Positions 47,694-58,942 of a stretch of 64,000 nt of DNA are shown piece after piece. Under the pieces are notes generated by a model. The model was given only the letters and a program-made list of their open reading frames with translations. It was not told the origin of the DNA and ran no database searches. Source of the DNA: Rhizobium sp. WYCCWR10014 (GTDB lineage: Bacteria; Pseudomonadota; Alphaproteobacteria; Rhizobiales; Rhizobiaceae). The number at the start of each line of letters is the position of its first letter. The first letter of the stretch is position 1. The translations under genes were made by a program, and so were the position numbers. Where the stretch lies: positions 51,832 through 115,831 of the forward strand of contig NZ_LXFU01000036.1 of assembly GCF_001657485.1 (NCBI RefSeq), read 5' to 3'.

Positions 47694-48335
47694 TCAGGCA
47701 GCAGCCGGCACGGTCTTGGTGAAAAGTGAGGCGCGGATGACGCGCTTCCACTCATCGAGCATACGCCGCGCTAGGGCCTCCTCGCTGACGGCGGCAAGCC
47801 GGATGACGGCGCCGATCAGGTGGCTGAACAGGTAAGTGCGCGCATACATTTCTTCGTCGCAAAGGTCTGGGGCCAGTTGGCGCACGGCGTCCCGGAAGAT
47901 GCCGGCGACGTGACCGCTATGCTCGATATTCAACTGCAACAGATCCTGATCGGTTTCCGTTCCCATCCAGACGCCGAGATAGACGGGATCGTTGTGGTAG
48001 GAATCGTAATACCAGTCGATTGTGGCGCAGACGACGTCCAGCGCCTGGTCGAGTGACCGTACGTCGGCAAACATCGCCGCCATCTTCGCCTGGATCGCCG
48101 AGGCGTGCTGGTCGAACAGGGCCTTGACGATCGCCGCCTTCTCCGGGAAATACTGGTAAACCGAACCGATCGGCACCTTGGCGGCGGCGGCGAGCTCCGT
48201 CATCCGCATGGCGCTGACGCCCTTTTCGGCGATGATCGTGGCGGCGGCGGCGAGAATGAGGTCCAGCCTCTGGATGCTGCGCTCCTGCTTCGGCTTCCTT
48301 CGCAGGCCTATCCGATCCATGCTTTCCGCGCCCAT
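47694..48335 (-). CDS. TetR family transcriptional regulator
   Basis: A 213-residue repressor-type regulator. The N-terminal helix-turn-helix (M-R-M-T-E-L-A-A-A-A-K-V-P-I-G-S-V-Y-Q-Y-F-P) is typical of TetR. The C-terminal ligand domain is unassigned. Start ATG 48335 is used; ATG 48320 (M-D-R-I-G-L-R-R-K) is equally possible. It is convergent with the LysR gene, 6 nt apart. The target is unknown, possibly the MAPEG gene upstream on the same strand. Confidence 0.88.
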   Translation of the reverse strand: MGAESMDRIGLRRKPKQERSIQRLDLILAAAATIIAEKGVSAMRMTELAAAAKVPIGSVYQYFPEKAAIVKALFDQHASAIQAKMAAMFADVRSLDQALDVVCATIDWYYDSYHNDPVYLGVWMGTETDQDLLQLNIEHSGHVAGIFRDAVRQLAPDLCDEEMYARTYLFSHLIGAVIRLAAVSEEALARRMLDEWKRVIRASLFTKTVPAAA

Positions 48336-48551
48336 GTCGTTCCCATTCTTTTTGTCCGCGGCGGAAGGCATGTACCAAACCACCGCGTCGGGCCGATATG
48401 ACATGCAGGTCTTCATCCGCCGTAAATGGAAACACTCGCATTTTAACGGCCGGCAAAAGCGTGTGTAATCGCGATTTCAGGCTGCGGTTTTGTCGCCTCA
48501 CAACCAGTTCCATGCGGTCTGGGCCGCATGATGGTTGATAGGCCTGCCGTC

Positions 48552-48968
48552 TCAGCTCATCAGCATCCATGCGGCAAGCCAGATCCACATGGCGGCAAGC
48601 ACCAGATAACCGGCAGCGAAGATCGGGCTGCGGTAGCGCAGATCGTTGCTGGTGACGTGGATGGCGGCGTGGGCGTAGCGCAGGGCGACGAAGGCCCAGG
48701 CGAGACCGAGGGCAACGAGATTGTCGGCCTCGGTGATGTAGAGGAGAACGGAGCAGGCGTAGAAGAGCACCGGCAGTTCGAACTGGTTGGCAAGGCAGTT
48801 CTTGACGACAAGGCTTTCGGCCGGCTCGCCGCGGTTTTCGCGATAATCCGATTTCGCTACGCTGCCGGCGCGGACCATTTTTGCGCGCCGAAGGCCCAGA
48901 AGCGCATAAAGACCATAGACCAGGGCCACATGGGCGAGGAGTGGCCAGAAGATTTGATAGCCGGTCAT
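48552..48968 (-). CDS. MAPEG family membrane protein
   Basis: A 138-residue protein with four membrane helices. The MAPEG pattern is visible: a first helix, a loop with Y-R-E-N-R-G-E-P, then N-C-L-A-N-Q-F-E-L-P-V-L-F-Y-A and R-Y-A-H-A-A-I-H. Members are glutathione-dependent or related membrane enzymes. ATG 48968 (M-T-G-Y-Q-I-F) is preferred over the upstream in-frame codon at 49010. Confidence 0.85.
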   Translation of the reverse strand: MTGYQIFWPLLAHVALVYGLYALLGLRRAKMVRAGSVAKSDYRENRGEPAESLVVKNCLANQFELPVLFYACSVLLYITEADNLVALGLAWAFVALRYAHAAIHVTSNDLRYRSPIFAAGYLVLAAMWIWLAAWMLMS

Positions 48969-49080
48969 GTGTGGCCGTTTCCTTTCCGCTTCCGATTTCG
49001 ACGCGAGCATTAGTCGAAAGACGATCAGGATACCAGCGTCGGCGGCCAGCCATCAGAATATGGCGGGCCGCCGAATTTCA

Positions 49081-49836
49081 TCAAACCTGCGCGGCGCCAC
49101 CGTCGGCGAAGAGTTCGGTACCGGTGACGAAGCTCGAATCGTCGGAAGCGAGAAAGAGTGCGGCGGCGGCGATCTCTTCGGCGCGGCCGACCCGCCCCAT
49201 TGGCACCTGCGTTGCGAGATAATCGAGCAGGTTCTGCTGCTGCACCTCATCCTTGCCGGCGAGTTCGACGAGACCGGTTGTCTTTGTAGGACCAGGGCTC
49301 AGCGTATTGATACGAATGCCGCGATCCTTGAGATCAAGGATCCAGTTGCGAGCGAAGCTTCGTAGCGCGGCCTTCGAGGCGGCGTAGACGCTGAAGGCCG
49401 GAGTGCCGGTCGAGCCCGCCGTCGATCCCGTTAAGATGACCGATGAGCCCTGACCGAGCAGCGGCAGCGCCTTTTGCACGGTGAAAAGAACACCTTTCAC
49501 ATTTCTGTCGAACGTGTCGTCATACTGCTCTTCGGTAATTTCGCCGAGTGGCAGCATCGAACCACCGCCGGCATTGACGAACAACACATCTATCCGGCCG
49601 GCTTCGGCTTTCACGCGGTCATAGAGCCGGTCAAGGTCCGCCAGCTTTGCCGAGTCCGCCTGGATGCCAACAACCTTACCCCCTATTTCCGCAACGGCCG
49701 CGTCGAGCACGTCCCTGCGCCGGCCGGTCACGAAAAGCTGGGCGCCTTCGGCGGCGAAACGCTTGGCAGTCGCAAGACCGATGCCCGACGTTGCGCCAGT
49801 AATCACGGCAATCTTTCCACTCAACCTCTGTGTCAT
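49081..49836 (-). CDS. SDR family oxidoreductase
   Basis: A 251-residue short-chain dehydrogenase. The NAD(P)-binding T-G-A-T-S-G-I-G is at residues 13-20, N-A-G-G at 88-91, and the catalytic Ser138, Tyr151 and Lys155 (Y-A-A-S-K) are present. G-R-R after the second strand suggests NADP preference. ATG 49836 is chosen. It is divergent from a LysR gene across 92 nt, probably its regulator. Confidence 0.94.
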   Translation of the reverse strand: MTQRLSGKIAVITGATSGIGLATAKRFAAEGAQLFVTGRRRDVLDAAVAEIGGKVVGIQADSAKLADLDRLYDRVKAEAGRIDVLFVNAGGGSMLPLGEITEEQYDDTFDRNVKGVLFTVQKALPLLGQGSSVILTGSTAGSTGTPAFSVYAASKAALRSFARNWILDLKDRGIRINTLSPGPTKTTGLVELAGKDEVQQQNLLDYLATQVPMGRVGRAEEIAAAALFLASDDSSFVTGTELFADGGAAQV

Positions 49837-49928
49837 TGTCGTCTCCTGTTGTTCGACCAAGGCTGAGATATGGACGCGACGAACGTTTCGAAATAGAAAG
49901 AAATGAAAGCTATTATTACAGGAATGAA

Positions 49929-50846
49929 ATGACGAAATTTCCGGATTTCGAAGGCCTCGCAATGTTCGCCAAGGTCGCCGAAGAGCGTTCTTTCGCCCGC
50001 GCCGCTAGGACGCTCGGTGTGTCGGTGCCTACCGTTTCGCGGGCTGTGAGCCGGCTGGAGGAGAGGCTTGGCGCACGGCTCTTCAACCGCACCTCGCGGC
50101 AACTGGCGCTCACCGATTTCGGCTTGCGATTGGTAGACAGTGCCTCGCGGCTCTATGCGGAGGCAGAGGCTGCGGAAAATGCAGCGCGCGAGCTGTCCAG
50201 CCAACCGCGGGGGCTTATCCGGCTTGCCGTGCCGATGGCCTTCGGCACACGCTGGCTGGCGCCGATCCTGCCCGACTTTTTCGACCTCTATCCCGATATT
50301 TCTATCGACCTGCATATGAGCGACGCCATCGTCGACCTGGTGGGAGACGGTTTCGATGCTGCCCTGAGGATTGCAGTTCTGCCGGATTCCTCATTGGTCG
50401 CCCGCAGGCTGACAGCGGTCGCTCCGTTCATTCTCGCTGCACCGGCGTACCTCGATAGATACGGCGCGCCGCGGCATCCGCGCGAGCTTAAGGCTGACCA
50501 TTGCCTAGGGTACGCCTATCGGCCGCGCCAGGACGTCTGGCGCTTTCGCAATAAGGCAGGCGAAGAGGAAGTTGTCGTGCCGGCCGGTCCGTTGCGCTCC
50601 ACCAATTCGCAAGCCTTGATTCCGATGGCGTTGCACGGCCTTGGGATTGTAGAGCTGCCGGAATTCATGGCGCATGAATATCTCGCCGATGGCAGGTTGA
50701 AAGCGATCCTCGCCGACTGGACGCTGCCGAGCGGAGCACTCTATTTCGTCACGCCCTCTGCCCGGGCTCGGCCTGCGAAGGTGGAGGTGCTCTCGGATTT
50801 CATGGTGGCGCGGCTATCAAATCCGGCGTGGCGGTGGACAGGCTGA
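49929..50846 (+). CDS. LysR family regulator
   Basis: A 305-residue LysR-type regulator with the helix-turn-helix in residues about 5-62 ([19 protein letters not shown]) and an effector domain. ATG 49929 (M-T-K-F-P-D-F-E-G) is the natural start. It is divergent from the SDR gene, which it probably controls. Confidence 0.92.
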   Translation: MTKFPDFEGLAMFAKVAEERSFARAARTLGVSVPTVSRAVSRLEERLGARLFNRTSRQLALTDFGLRLVDSASRLYAEAEAAENAARELSSQPRGLIRLAVPMAFGTRWLAPILPDFFDLYPDISIDLHMSDAIVDLVGDGFDAALRIAVLPDSSLVARRLTAVAPFILAAPAYLDRYGAPRHPRELKADHCLGYAYRPRQDVWRFRNKAGEEEVVVPAGPLRSTNSQALIPMALHGLGIVELPEFMAHEYLADGRLKAILADWTLPSGALYFVTPSARARPAKVEVLSDFMVARLSNPAWRWTG

Positions 50847-50854
50847 TAGCACCC

Positions 50855-51409
50855 TCAGTCCTGGCGCGGCGAGAGCCAGCGGGCGATGGCAAGCCGGGCG
50901 ATGAGGATGAAGCAGATGGCGAGGCTTGCGAATTTCAGCCGTGTCATCCACGGCAGCAGCTGCGTTGCAACAGTTGAGGGCGCACCGTTGCCGAAGGCGA
51001 TCAGGCTCGAAATGTTCTCGCCGTAGTCGGCGATGCCATAGATGAACGGCAGCAGGTAGACCGCCTTGCCGATGAGCGGATGCCCAGATTGGCCGAACCA
51101 CGAACAGACAGGACCGAGCTTGAGGAAAGCGAGAAACAGCAGCGCCGTCAGCAATGCCGGAAAGATCAGCTCCGGCCCGAAATACATGGCGCGCAGCAAC
51201 CTCGTCGCCGTCTCGTTCTCATCGAGCAGCTTCTGCATGTGGAAGACCGCCGACTCGTCGTAACCGGCGAAATAGGTATCGAGCACCGCCTGGCCGGTTT
51301 CGTGCTTGAAGGGAACGACGAAGCCGAAGGTCGTCCAGGCGAGCACGGCAAGGCAGAGGGCTGCGAGCAGCGCGACGACCCAGAGAGGAATCCCGCTGCC
51401 CGCCTTCAT
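50855..51409 (-). CDS. Hypothetical membrane protein
   Basis: A 184-residue protein with about four predicted helices (near residues 8-30, 83-100, 117-130 and 155-172) and a short periplasmic segment between the first two. No family is recognised. Its start lies 2 nt after the guaB stop on the same strand, so it is almost certainly co-transcribed with guaB, although no link to purine synthesis is evident. Confidence 0.75.
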   Translation of the reverse strand: MKAGSGIPLWVVALLAALCLAVLAWTTFGFVVPFKHETGQAVLDTYFAGYDESAVFHMQKLLDENETATRLLRAMYFGPELIFPALLTALLFLAFLKLGPVCSWFGQSGHPLIGKAVYLLPFIYGIADYGENISSLIAFGNGAPSTVATQLLPWMTRLKFASLAICFILIARLAIARWLSPRQD

Positions 51410-51411
51410 AG

Positions 51412-52908
<1,497 letters not shown>

Positions 52909-53027
52909 TCATTTAATAAAAATGCGACCCTGTCCGGAAACGAATCGTCCGCCCCGGCGGTCTGCATGGGTTGCTTGGAAGTTGGCGAGGGCTGGTAACA
53001 CGTCTATGACAGGAAGGAAATAGCAAA

Positions 53028-53050
53028 AAGCCCGGCCTGCCCGCCGGGCT
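53028..53050 (-). terminator. Rho-independent terminator (minus strand)
   Basis: The stem AGCCCGGC / GCCGGGCT, with a 6-nt loop, is followed on the minus strand by TTTTTGC. It lies between guaB and the upstream metallo-beta-lactamase-fold gene and most likely ends that gene's transcript. Confidence 0.85.
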
Positions 53051-53071
53051 CGTCATGGGTGCCATGCGCCA

Positions 53072-53172
53072 GGAGCATTCCGGGAAAACCGCTAAGCGTT
53101 TTTCTGTCCGGAATTGGGTAAAAACAAGAGCTTATAGCGGTTCAGCACTTCCGTGAAAGGCTGAACCGCTTT
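53072..53172. repeat. RIME-like two-palindrome repeat (family C, reversed)
   Basis: The first part has GGAGCATTCCGG...CCGGAATTGG (53072-53117). The second is the palindrome AGCGGTTCAGC...GCTGAACCGCT (53136-53170). It is the same pair as at 29181-29300 in the opposite order. It abuts the stop codon of the minus-strand metallo-hydrolase gene. Confidence 0.82.
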
Positions 53173-53175
53173 GGA

Positions 53176-54168
53176 TCAGATGTCGAACTGATAGGTCTTC
53201 GGCACGAAGCGATAACCGCCATCCTGCCTCTCGACGAAGCCGACTGCCGGGAATGGCATGTGATAACCGAGGAAGGCGATCTTCTCGGTCGCGATCATCT
53301 CGAAAACCTTGCGGCGGGTGGCGGCTGCCTGCGTTTTGTCCATGTCGAAACGCACCTCCCAATCCGGCCGCAGCAGCGACAGGATATAGTGGTTGGCCGT
53401 ATCGCCTGTCAGCACAATGCGTTTGCCCTCGGATTCGACGTGGAACACCATATGCCCCGGTGAGTGGCCGGCCGCCAGCATCGCCGTTAGGCCGGGTGCG
53501 ACGCTATCACCGTCCTTAATAAAAGTGGTCTTCTCGGCGAGCGGCACAACATTGGCGAGCACGGCCTTGTGACCGCCCTCGGCAGGTGTGCCCTCACGCG
53601 CCTTGTCCGACCAGAAATCATATTCGGCCTGGCCGACGACATAGCGGGCATTCTTGAAGGCAGCCGCGCCGTCTTCCATCAGGCCGCCGATATGATCGCC
53701 GTGCAGATGGGTGAGAGCCACCAGCGTGACGTCGTCGGCCGAATATCCTGCCGCCTTCAGGCCTTCTGCAAGCTGGCCGGCGCCGCGTGCACGGCCGCCA
53801 GCGCCGAAGCCAGTATCAACGAGGATGACATCCGAACCGGTATCGATGAGAGCCGGCGTATAACCATTCATGAACTTGTCGGCCGGCAGGAAGTTTGCGG
53901 TCAGCAACGTCTTGACCGTTTCGGCGTCCTGATTGGTGCCGAAGGTTTCATAGGGCTTTTCGACAATGCTGGTGCCGTCGCGGACGACGGTGAACTTATA
54001 GGAACCGAGCTTGAATTGATTGATCTCAGGCAAAGGCGTTCCATCCATATGATTGCGCTCTCCAGTTGCGGCCGCTTCGGCCTTCTCTCTTAAAATGACC
54101 GGCGCTGCGAGCAGGCCGAGACCTGCGGCAAAAAGGGTGCGCCGCTTTATTCCCGACGAATTTGCCAT
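53176..54168 (-). CDS. Tat-exported MBL fold metallo-hydrolase
   Basis: A 330-residue metallo-beta-lactamase-fold enzyme. The N-terminus I-K-R-R-T-L-F-A-A-G followed by a hydrophobic stretch looks like a twin-arginine signal, so it is probably exported folded. The zinc motif T-H-L-H-G-D-H (His154, His156, Asp158, His159) is complete; later ligands are H-S-P-G-H and G-D-T-A-N-H. The family includes lactonases and quorum-quenching enzymes, but the substrate cannot be read. It is divergent from an MFS pump. Confidence 0.92.
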   Translation of the reverse strand: MANSSGIKRRTLFAAGLGLLAAPVILREKAEAAATGERNHMDGTPLPEINQFKLGSYKFTVVRDGTSIVEKPYETFGTNQDAETVKTLLTANFLPADKFMNGYTPALIDTGSDVILVDTGFGAGGRARGAGQLAEGLKAAGYSADDVTLVALTHLHGDHIGGLMEDGAAAFKNARYVVGQAEYDFWSDKAREGTPAEGGHKAVLANVVPLAEKTTFIKDGDSVAPGLTAMLAAGHSPGHMVFHVESEGKRIVLTGDTANHYILSLLRPDWEVRFDMDKTQAAATRRKVFEMIATEKIAFLGYHMPFPAVGFVERQDGGYRFVPKTYQFDI

Positions 54169-54258
54169 ATGTCCATCCTCCTATGACGTGCGGTGCGTCG
54201 CCGCACGGCCCCCGATGATGTTTCCAGCCGGATTTCTTGCCCCGGCCAAGTAAACATA

Positions 54259-54272
54259 TGTCAATCTTGACA
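54259..54272. promoter_or_regulatory. Palindrome in the divergent MBL / MFS promoter
   Basis: TGTCAA-TC-TTGACA is a perfect 6-bp palindrome 91 nt upstream of the MBL gene and 148 nt upstream of the MFS gene. Either half could also be a -35 box. It could be an operator controlling both genes, but no regulator gene is adjacent. Confidence 0.4.
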
Positions 54273-54419
54273 CGCGACGTTGATGCGCAAGCCGTCTCAC
54301 GCAGACGTGAAGCAAACGTGTCATCGACCCGGAATTGGGGATTGGCAGAACCTGAAGCTGGGACTAAACAGCACGGGCCTTCCCAGCTCCAATCCGCTGC
54401 CCCATCAAGGCTCCCGCCT

Positions 54420-55844
54420 ATGAATCGCATCGTCCCGCTGATCCTTGCCGTCGCCCTTTTCATGGAGCAGATGGACTCGACCGTCATTGCGACGGCGCTG
54501 CCGGCGATTGCGGCGGATCTCAATGTCGGGCCGATCACGCTGAAGCTGGCGCTGACTTCCTACATGGTGGCGCTGGCAGTGTTCATCCCGGTCAGCGGCT
54601 GGATGGCCGACAGGTTCGGCGCCAAGAAAATCTTCCGCCTTGCCATCTCGGTCTTCGTCATCGGCTCGATCTTCTGCGCAATTTCGTCCAACCTCGTCGA
54701 ATTCGTGTTTGCCCGCTTCCTGCAAGGCATGGGCGGCGCGATGATGACGCCGGTCGGCCGCCTCGTGCTGGTGCGTACCACAAAGCGCAGCGATCTGGTC
54801 TCGGCCATGGCGCTGCTCACCATTCCGGCCCTTGTCGGCCCGCTCACGGGACCGCCGCTCGGCGGCTTCATCACCACCTATTTCAGCTGGCACTGGATCT
54901 TCCTGATCAACGTGCCGGTCGGCATCATCGGCATCTGGCTGGCGACGATCTTCCTGCCGGAGGTGGAAGCGACGGCGCCACCGAAGCTCGATTTCACCGG
55001 TTTCGTGCTGACCTCGCTTTCGGCCGCGGGCGTCGTCTTCGGCCTGTCGGTGGTCAGTCTGCCGGCCTTGCCCCCGATCATCGGCGTCACCGCCACCTTG
55101 ATCGGCGTGCTTTGTGGCTTTCTCTATGTGCGCCATGCAAAGCGGCATCCGGCGCCGATCCTCAACCTCAACCTGTTCAAGAACCCGACGTTTCGAACCT
55201 CCACCCTGGGCGGCATGCTCTTCCGTATCTGCGTCGGCGCCATGCCCTTCCTGACGCCGCTGATGCTGCAACTCGGCTTCGGGCTGACGCCGTTCCAATC
55301 CGGCCTCATTACCTTTGCCGGGGCGATCGGGGCGATCACCACCAAGTTCATGGCGAAGCGCGTCTTCGCAGCCGCCGGCTTCCGCACGACGCTTCTCGGC
55401 GCCGCCATGGTAACGACCCTGGTGACTGTCATCACCGGCCTGTTCACGCCGTCGACGCCGCATCTCGTCATCATCGGCGTGCTGCTGCTCGGCGGCTTCT
55501 CCCGCTCCTTCATGTTTACCGGGGTCAATGCACTTGCCTTCGCCGATATCGATGATGCGGAAGCCAGCCAGGCGACATCGATGAGCTCGGTGATGCAGCA
55601 GATCAGCCTCGCGCTTGGCGTCGCTGTCGCCGCCGCGATCCTGGAGAGCTCGATCTACTTCCGCGGCGAAGCGCTGAAGGTGGCCGATTTCCACCTCGCC
55701 TTCTACATCATCGCCGGACTGACCGTCATTGCGACCATTCCCTTCATCCGGATGGACCGCAATGCCGGCGCGCTCGTTTCCGGCCACCGCTCGAAGGCGA
55801 TGACGGCCGCAACGGTTGAAGCCGAACAGCAGGCGGTGAAATAG
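54420..55844 (+). CDS. MFS transporter, DHA2 (EmrB/QacA) type
   Basis: A 474-residue drug:H+ antiporter-like protein with about 14 helices. The motif D-S-T-V-I-A-T-A-L-P in helix 1, motif A (G-W-M-A-D-R-F-G-A-K-K) and motif C-like G-P-L-T-G-P-P-L-G-G are typical of the DHA2 group. ATG 54420 (M-N-R-I-V-P-L-I) is chosen because the open frame upstream is not membrane-like. It probably exports a toxic compound. Confidence 0.93.
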   Translation: MNRIVPLILAVALFMEQMDSTVIATALPAIAADLNVGPITLKLALTSYMVALAVFIPVSGWMADRFGAKKIFRLAISVFVIGSIFCAISSNLVEFVFARFLQGMGGAMMTPVGRLVLVRTTKRSDLVSAMALLTIPALVGPLTGPPLGGFITTYFSWHWIFLINVPVGIIGIWLATIFLPEVEATAPPKLDFTGFVLTSLSAAGVVFGLSVVSLPALPPIIGVTATLIGVLCGFLYVRHAKRHPAPILNLNLFKNPTFRTSTLGGMLFRICVGAMPFLTPLMLQLGFGLTPFQSGLITFAGAIGAITTKFMAKRVFAAAGFRTTLLGAAMVTTLVTVITGLFTPSTPHLVIIGVLLLGGFSRSFMFTGVNALAFADIDDAEASQATSMSSVMQQISLALGVAVAAAILESSIYFRGEALKVADFHLAFYIIAGLTVIATIPFIRMDRNAGALVSGHRSKAMTAATVEAEQQAVK

Positions 55845-55851
55845 GCAGACG

Positions 55852-56235
55852 CTAGTCCGGGCTTTCGCAGACGGCAGAGAGCTTGTTGCCGTCGAGATCA
55901 CGGATATAAGCGGCATAGAAATGGGCGTGGTAGGAGCGCAGGCCGGGCTCACCCTCATCCACGGCGCCTGCCGCGATCGCCGCGGCATGGAAGGCATCGA
56001 CATCGGCCCGCGTTTCGGCCGCCAGCGCGACCATGGCGCCATTGCCTGAGGTCGCCCGGCGGTGATTGAACGGCGTCACCACCCAAAAGCGGCAGCGCGT
56101 ATCGCCCTCGGCGGAATAGCCGATTTCCTCTTCGGAAGAGCGTTGGCGGCGATAGCCGAGGGGAGATAGCACGGCATCGTAAAAATGCCCTGCGCGATAA
56201 AGGTCGTTGGTTCCGAGCGTGACGTAAAGAAGCAT
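55852..56235 (-). CDS. VOC family (glyoxalase/dioxygenase-like) protein
   Basis: A 127-residue VOC-fold protein with paired beta-alpha-beta modules (M-L-L-Y-V-T-L-G-T-N-D-L and a C-terminal Y-A-A-Y-I-R-D-L-D-G-N-K-L). Metal ligands of glyoxalase I are only partly evident. The substrate is unknown. It ends 7 nt after the convergent MFS gene. Confidence 0.88.
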   Translation of the reverse strand: MLLYVTLGTNDLYRAGHFYDAVLSPLGYRRQRSSEEEIGYSAEGDTRCRFWVVTPFNHRRATSGNGAMVALAAETRADVDAFHAAAIAAGAVDEGEPGLRSYHAHFYAAYIRDLDGNKLSAVCESPD

Positions 56236-56257
56236 GGGATCAGCGGTTCAAATCCTC

Positions 56258-56358
56258 ACAGCGCCGCGCGTCCTTTCGGACACGCAAAGGACGCGGCAAC
56301 GCTTTCCATTGCTGCCTATCTTATCCTTAAATCGATCCCGATTTAAGGAATTATGCAG
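56258..56358. repeat. RIME-like two-palindrome repeat (family B)
   Basis: Palindrome one spans about 56258-56303 (CACAGCGCCGCGCGTCC...GGACGCGGCAACGC). Palindrome two spans 56312-56358 (CTGC...CCTTAAATCGATCCCGATTTAAGG...GCAG). It is the sister copy of 27452-27556. Confidence 0.85.
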
Positions 56359-56393
56359 TCGATCGCCATCATCCGTCAGGATCGGCCCGAAGA

Positions 56394-57113
56394 TCAAGCT
56401 TCTTCTGCTTCGCCTTCGGCCTTGCGCCCCTTGAACCCCTTGGCCAGCAGGAACATCTCGACCGATTCGGCGCGCGACGAGTTCGGCTTGACATGGACGA
56501 CCTGGCGGAAGTTCTGCTTGAGCATGGCGAGCAGCTCACGCTCGGTGCCGCCCTGAAAGGTCTTGGTGAGGAAGTGCCCGCCTTCCCCCAGCACTTCGAC
56601 GGCGAAATGGGCCGCGACTTCGCAGAGATGCATGGTGCGCAGATGGTCGGTGCGGTGGTGGCCGGTGGTGGGTGCTGCCATGTCCGATATGACAAGGTCG
56701 GGTGTGCCGCCGACGGCCTCCAGCAGCTTTTCCGGCGCAGTCGGATCGAGGAAATCGAGCTGCAGGATCTTGACCCCCGGCAGCTGGGTCATTTCAAGGA
56801 AATCGATCGCAGCCACACGAATATCATCATCTGTCGAGCCGGTGACCTTGGCGGCGATCTGCGACCAGCTGCCGGGGGCAGCGCCGAGGTCAATGATGCG
56901 CCTGGCGCCACGCAGGATATGATGTTTCTCGTCGATCTCCAGCAGCTTGAAGGCGGCTCGGGCGCGATAGCCTTCGAGCTGGGCGCGCTGCACATAGGGA
57001 TCGTTGATGTGGCGCTCCAGCCATTGGCGGGAAGAGGCCTTCATCTTCTTGTTCTTGACGCGCTGGCCGAGCTTGCGGCCGGTGCGGTTTCCCGCGATCG
57101 GTGCCTTGGTCAT
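56394..57113 (-). CDS. rlmE: 23S rRNA (uridine(2552)-2'-O)-methyltransferase
   Basis: A 239-residue RrmJ/FtsJ methyltransferase acting on U2552 of 23S rRNA. It has [13 protein letters not shown] at the N-terminus, the SAM motif [11 protein letters not shown], the catalytic Asp in V-I-S-D-M-A-A-P and the catalytic Lys in T-K-T-F-Q-G-G. It starts 14 nt after the Ppx/GppA gene and is co-transcribed with it. Confidence 0.95.
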   Translation of the reverse strand: MTKAPIAGNRTGRKLGQRVKNKKMKASSRQWLERHINDPYVQRAQLEGYRARAAFKLLEIDEKHHILRGARRIIDLGAAPGSWSQIAAKVTGSTDDDIRVAAIDFLEMTQLPGVKILQLDFLDPTAPEKLLEAVGGTPDLVISDMAAPTTGHHRTDHLRTMHLCEVAAHFAVEVLGEGGHFLTKTFQGGTERELLAMLKQNFRQVVHVKPNSSRAESVEMFLLAKGFKGRKAEGEAEEA

Positions 57114-57127
57114 GCCTATTCCTTATC

Positions 57128-58699
57128 TCACGATCTCACGCGCTGGCCGCGGCGGTTGCGATTGCGCCGCCACACGCCGTCATCGGCCATCATGTCGGTG
57201 AGCAAGCCTTCCCTCAAGCCGCGATCGGCAACCCGCATGCGCGGGCTCGGCCAGCGGCGGCGGATCGCCTCGAGAATGGCGCAGCCGGCGAGCACCAGAT
57301 CGGCCCGGTCAGGCCCGATGCAGGGATTGGCGGCGCGGCTTGCGAAATCCCAGGAGAGAAGCTTTGCCTGCATGGCGGAGACCTCATCGTCGGACAGCCA
57401 GATGCCATCGACCTTGCGCCGGTCATAACGCGGCAGGTCGAGATGGACGCCGGCAAGCGTCGTCACCGTGCCCGATGTGCCGATCAGGTGAAAGTCGCCG
57501 GTCTGGGCGACCTCGATCTCCGGGCAATCGAAGCTTCCAAGCATGCCTTCGACTTCGCGCACCATGCCTTCGAAAGCCTCCGGCGTGACGTCGTGCCCGC
57601 CATGGCGCTCCGACAGCGTTACGACGCCGACCGGAAGCGAGGTCCAGTGGGTGATGTGATTGGCAAGGCGACTGAAGCGATTGTCGCCGATACGGATGAC
57701 GGCGATCTCCGACGAGCCGCCGCCGATATCGAAGAGCACGACGGAGCGCGTCTCGCGACCGACCAGCGAGGAGCAGCCGGAGACGGCAAGCCGCGCCTCT
57801 GTCTCGCGATCGATGATCTCGAGCGCGAGGCCGGTTTCGGCAACGACCCGGCTGAGGAATTCCTCGCCATTGACGGCCTGGCGGCAGGCTTCGGTGGCGA
57901 TCAGCCGCATGCGGCGGATCTGCCGGTTCCTGAGCTTGGAGGCGCAGATCCTCAACGCCTCGATCGCCCGCTCCATCGCCTCATCCGACAGACGGCCGCT
58001 GGCCGCAAGGCCTTCGCCGAGGCGCACGATGCGGGAAAAAGCGTCGACAACGCGGAATTGACCCGGACGAGTCGGCTGGGCAATGAGGAGACGGCAATTG
58101 TTGGTGCCGAGATCGAGGGCGGCGTAGAGCTCTTCCGGCCACGCATATTCGCCGGCGGCCTGACGATCCCCCTGATGCCCGGAATGGGAATGGCTTTCCT
58201 GGCGGGCCCTGCGGTCGGCGCTCGCCCCATTCAGTGTTTCACGAAGTTCGGCACCGAACGCCGTCTCTTCCGCGCGACGTTCCTGTTGCGAGACACCTGA
58301 TGGTTTTGCCGGTGTCAGCGGTCGGCCCTGCAGACCGCGCTTGCCGCGGTGTTTGCGGCGGTTGCGACGGCTCGGCGCTGAATCGCTATCGGCGCGGACG
58401 GCATTGCCTGCCGCTGCCGTCTGTTCGATTGCCTGGGGGAGAGGTGAACCGTCCTGCACAGCACCATGGCCGCCACGACGGCGACGCTTGCGCTTGCGGG
58501 CCGGATTCCCGGCTGCATCTTCCATCGGGCGCGCAGGCTGTCCGGCACCGCCGGAAGGCTCATGCGAAGCGGGATGAGCCGCGTTGCGGGATTGCCCGCC
58601 ACGCTTGCCCTTGCGGCGCCTGGACTTCTTGCCGTCCTTGCGCCCTGCCGCCGACGCCCCGTCAAATTGCGACTTTGCGCCGCCTTCGGGGTCTTCCAC
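57128..58699 (-). CDS. Ppx/GppA phosphatase family protein with basic N-terminal tail
   Basis: A 523-residue protein. Residues 1-190 are low complexity and rich in Arg, Lys, Gly and Ala (K-K-S-R-R-R-K-G-K-R-G-G), with no fold evident. From residue 191 a Ppx/GppA domain of the ASKHA fold begins (Y-A-A-L-D-L-G-T-N-N-C-R-L-L, then L-F-D-I-G-G-G-S-S-E-I-A). The family removes phosphate from polyphosphate or pppGpp. The start is GTG 58699. In rhizobia it is usually paired with rlmE, as here. Confidence 0.92.
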   Translation of the reverse strand: MEDPEGGAKSQFDGASAAGRKDGKKSRRRKGKRGGQSRNAAHPASHEPSGGAGQPARPMEDAAGNPARKRKRRRRGGHGAVQDGSPLPQAIEQTAAAGNAVRADSDSAPSRRNRRKHRGKRGLQGRPLTPAKPSGVSQQERRAEETAFGAELRETLNGASADRRARQESHSHSGHQGDRQAAGEYAWPEELYAALDLGTNNCRLLIAQPTRPGQFRVVDAFSRIVRLGEGLAASGRLSDEAMERAIEALRICASKLRNRQIRRMRLIATEACRQAVNGEEFLSRVVAETGLALEIIDRETEARLAVSGCSSLVGRETRSVVLFDIGGGSSEIAVIRIGDNRFSRLANHITHWTSLPVGVVTLSERHGGHDVTPEAFEGMVREVEGMLGSFDCPEIEVAQTGDFHLIGTSGTVTTLAGVHLDLPRYDRRKVDGIWLSDDEVSAMQAKLLSWDFASRAANPCIGPDRADLVLAGCAILEAIRRRWPSPRMRVADRGLREGLLTDMMADDGVWRRNRNRRGQRVRS

Positions 58700-58942
58700 G
58701 TTGTTTTTCCATCGCGCCGCGCAAGTCTTGAGATATGCAGCAGGCGCTCATTCGATTTTTGCGTTGCGGCAAGAATATCAGCGCCCGCCGAATTCGCCAA
58801 ATTCTTTTTTGGACCAAGGGATTTGCAGCGGTTTCACCTTTCCGCGGCAGCACCGATTTTTTTCAAAACAGCTATTTGCAATCCCCCGGCTTTTGGTTAT
58901 AAGCGCCGCACACCAGCCGACCGCCCGCCGGTTCGCTTATGC

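Noticed and set aside
54405..56042. 545-codon minus-strand open frame opposite the MFS transporter
   Set aside because: It is antisense to a clear 14-helix transporter. The composition (His, Asp, Arg rich) is typical of GC-rich shadow frames.
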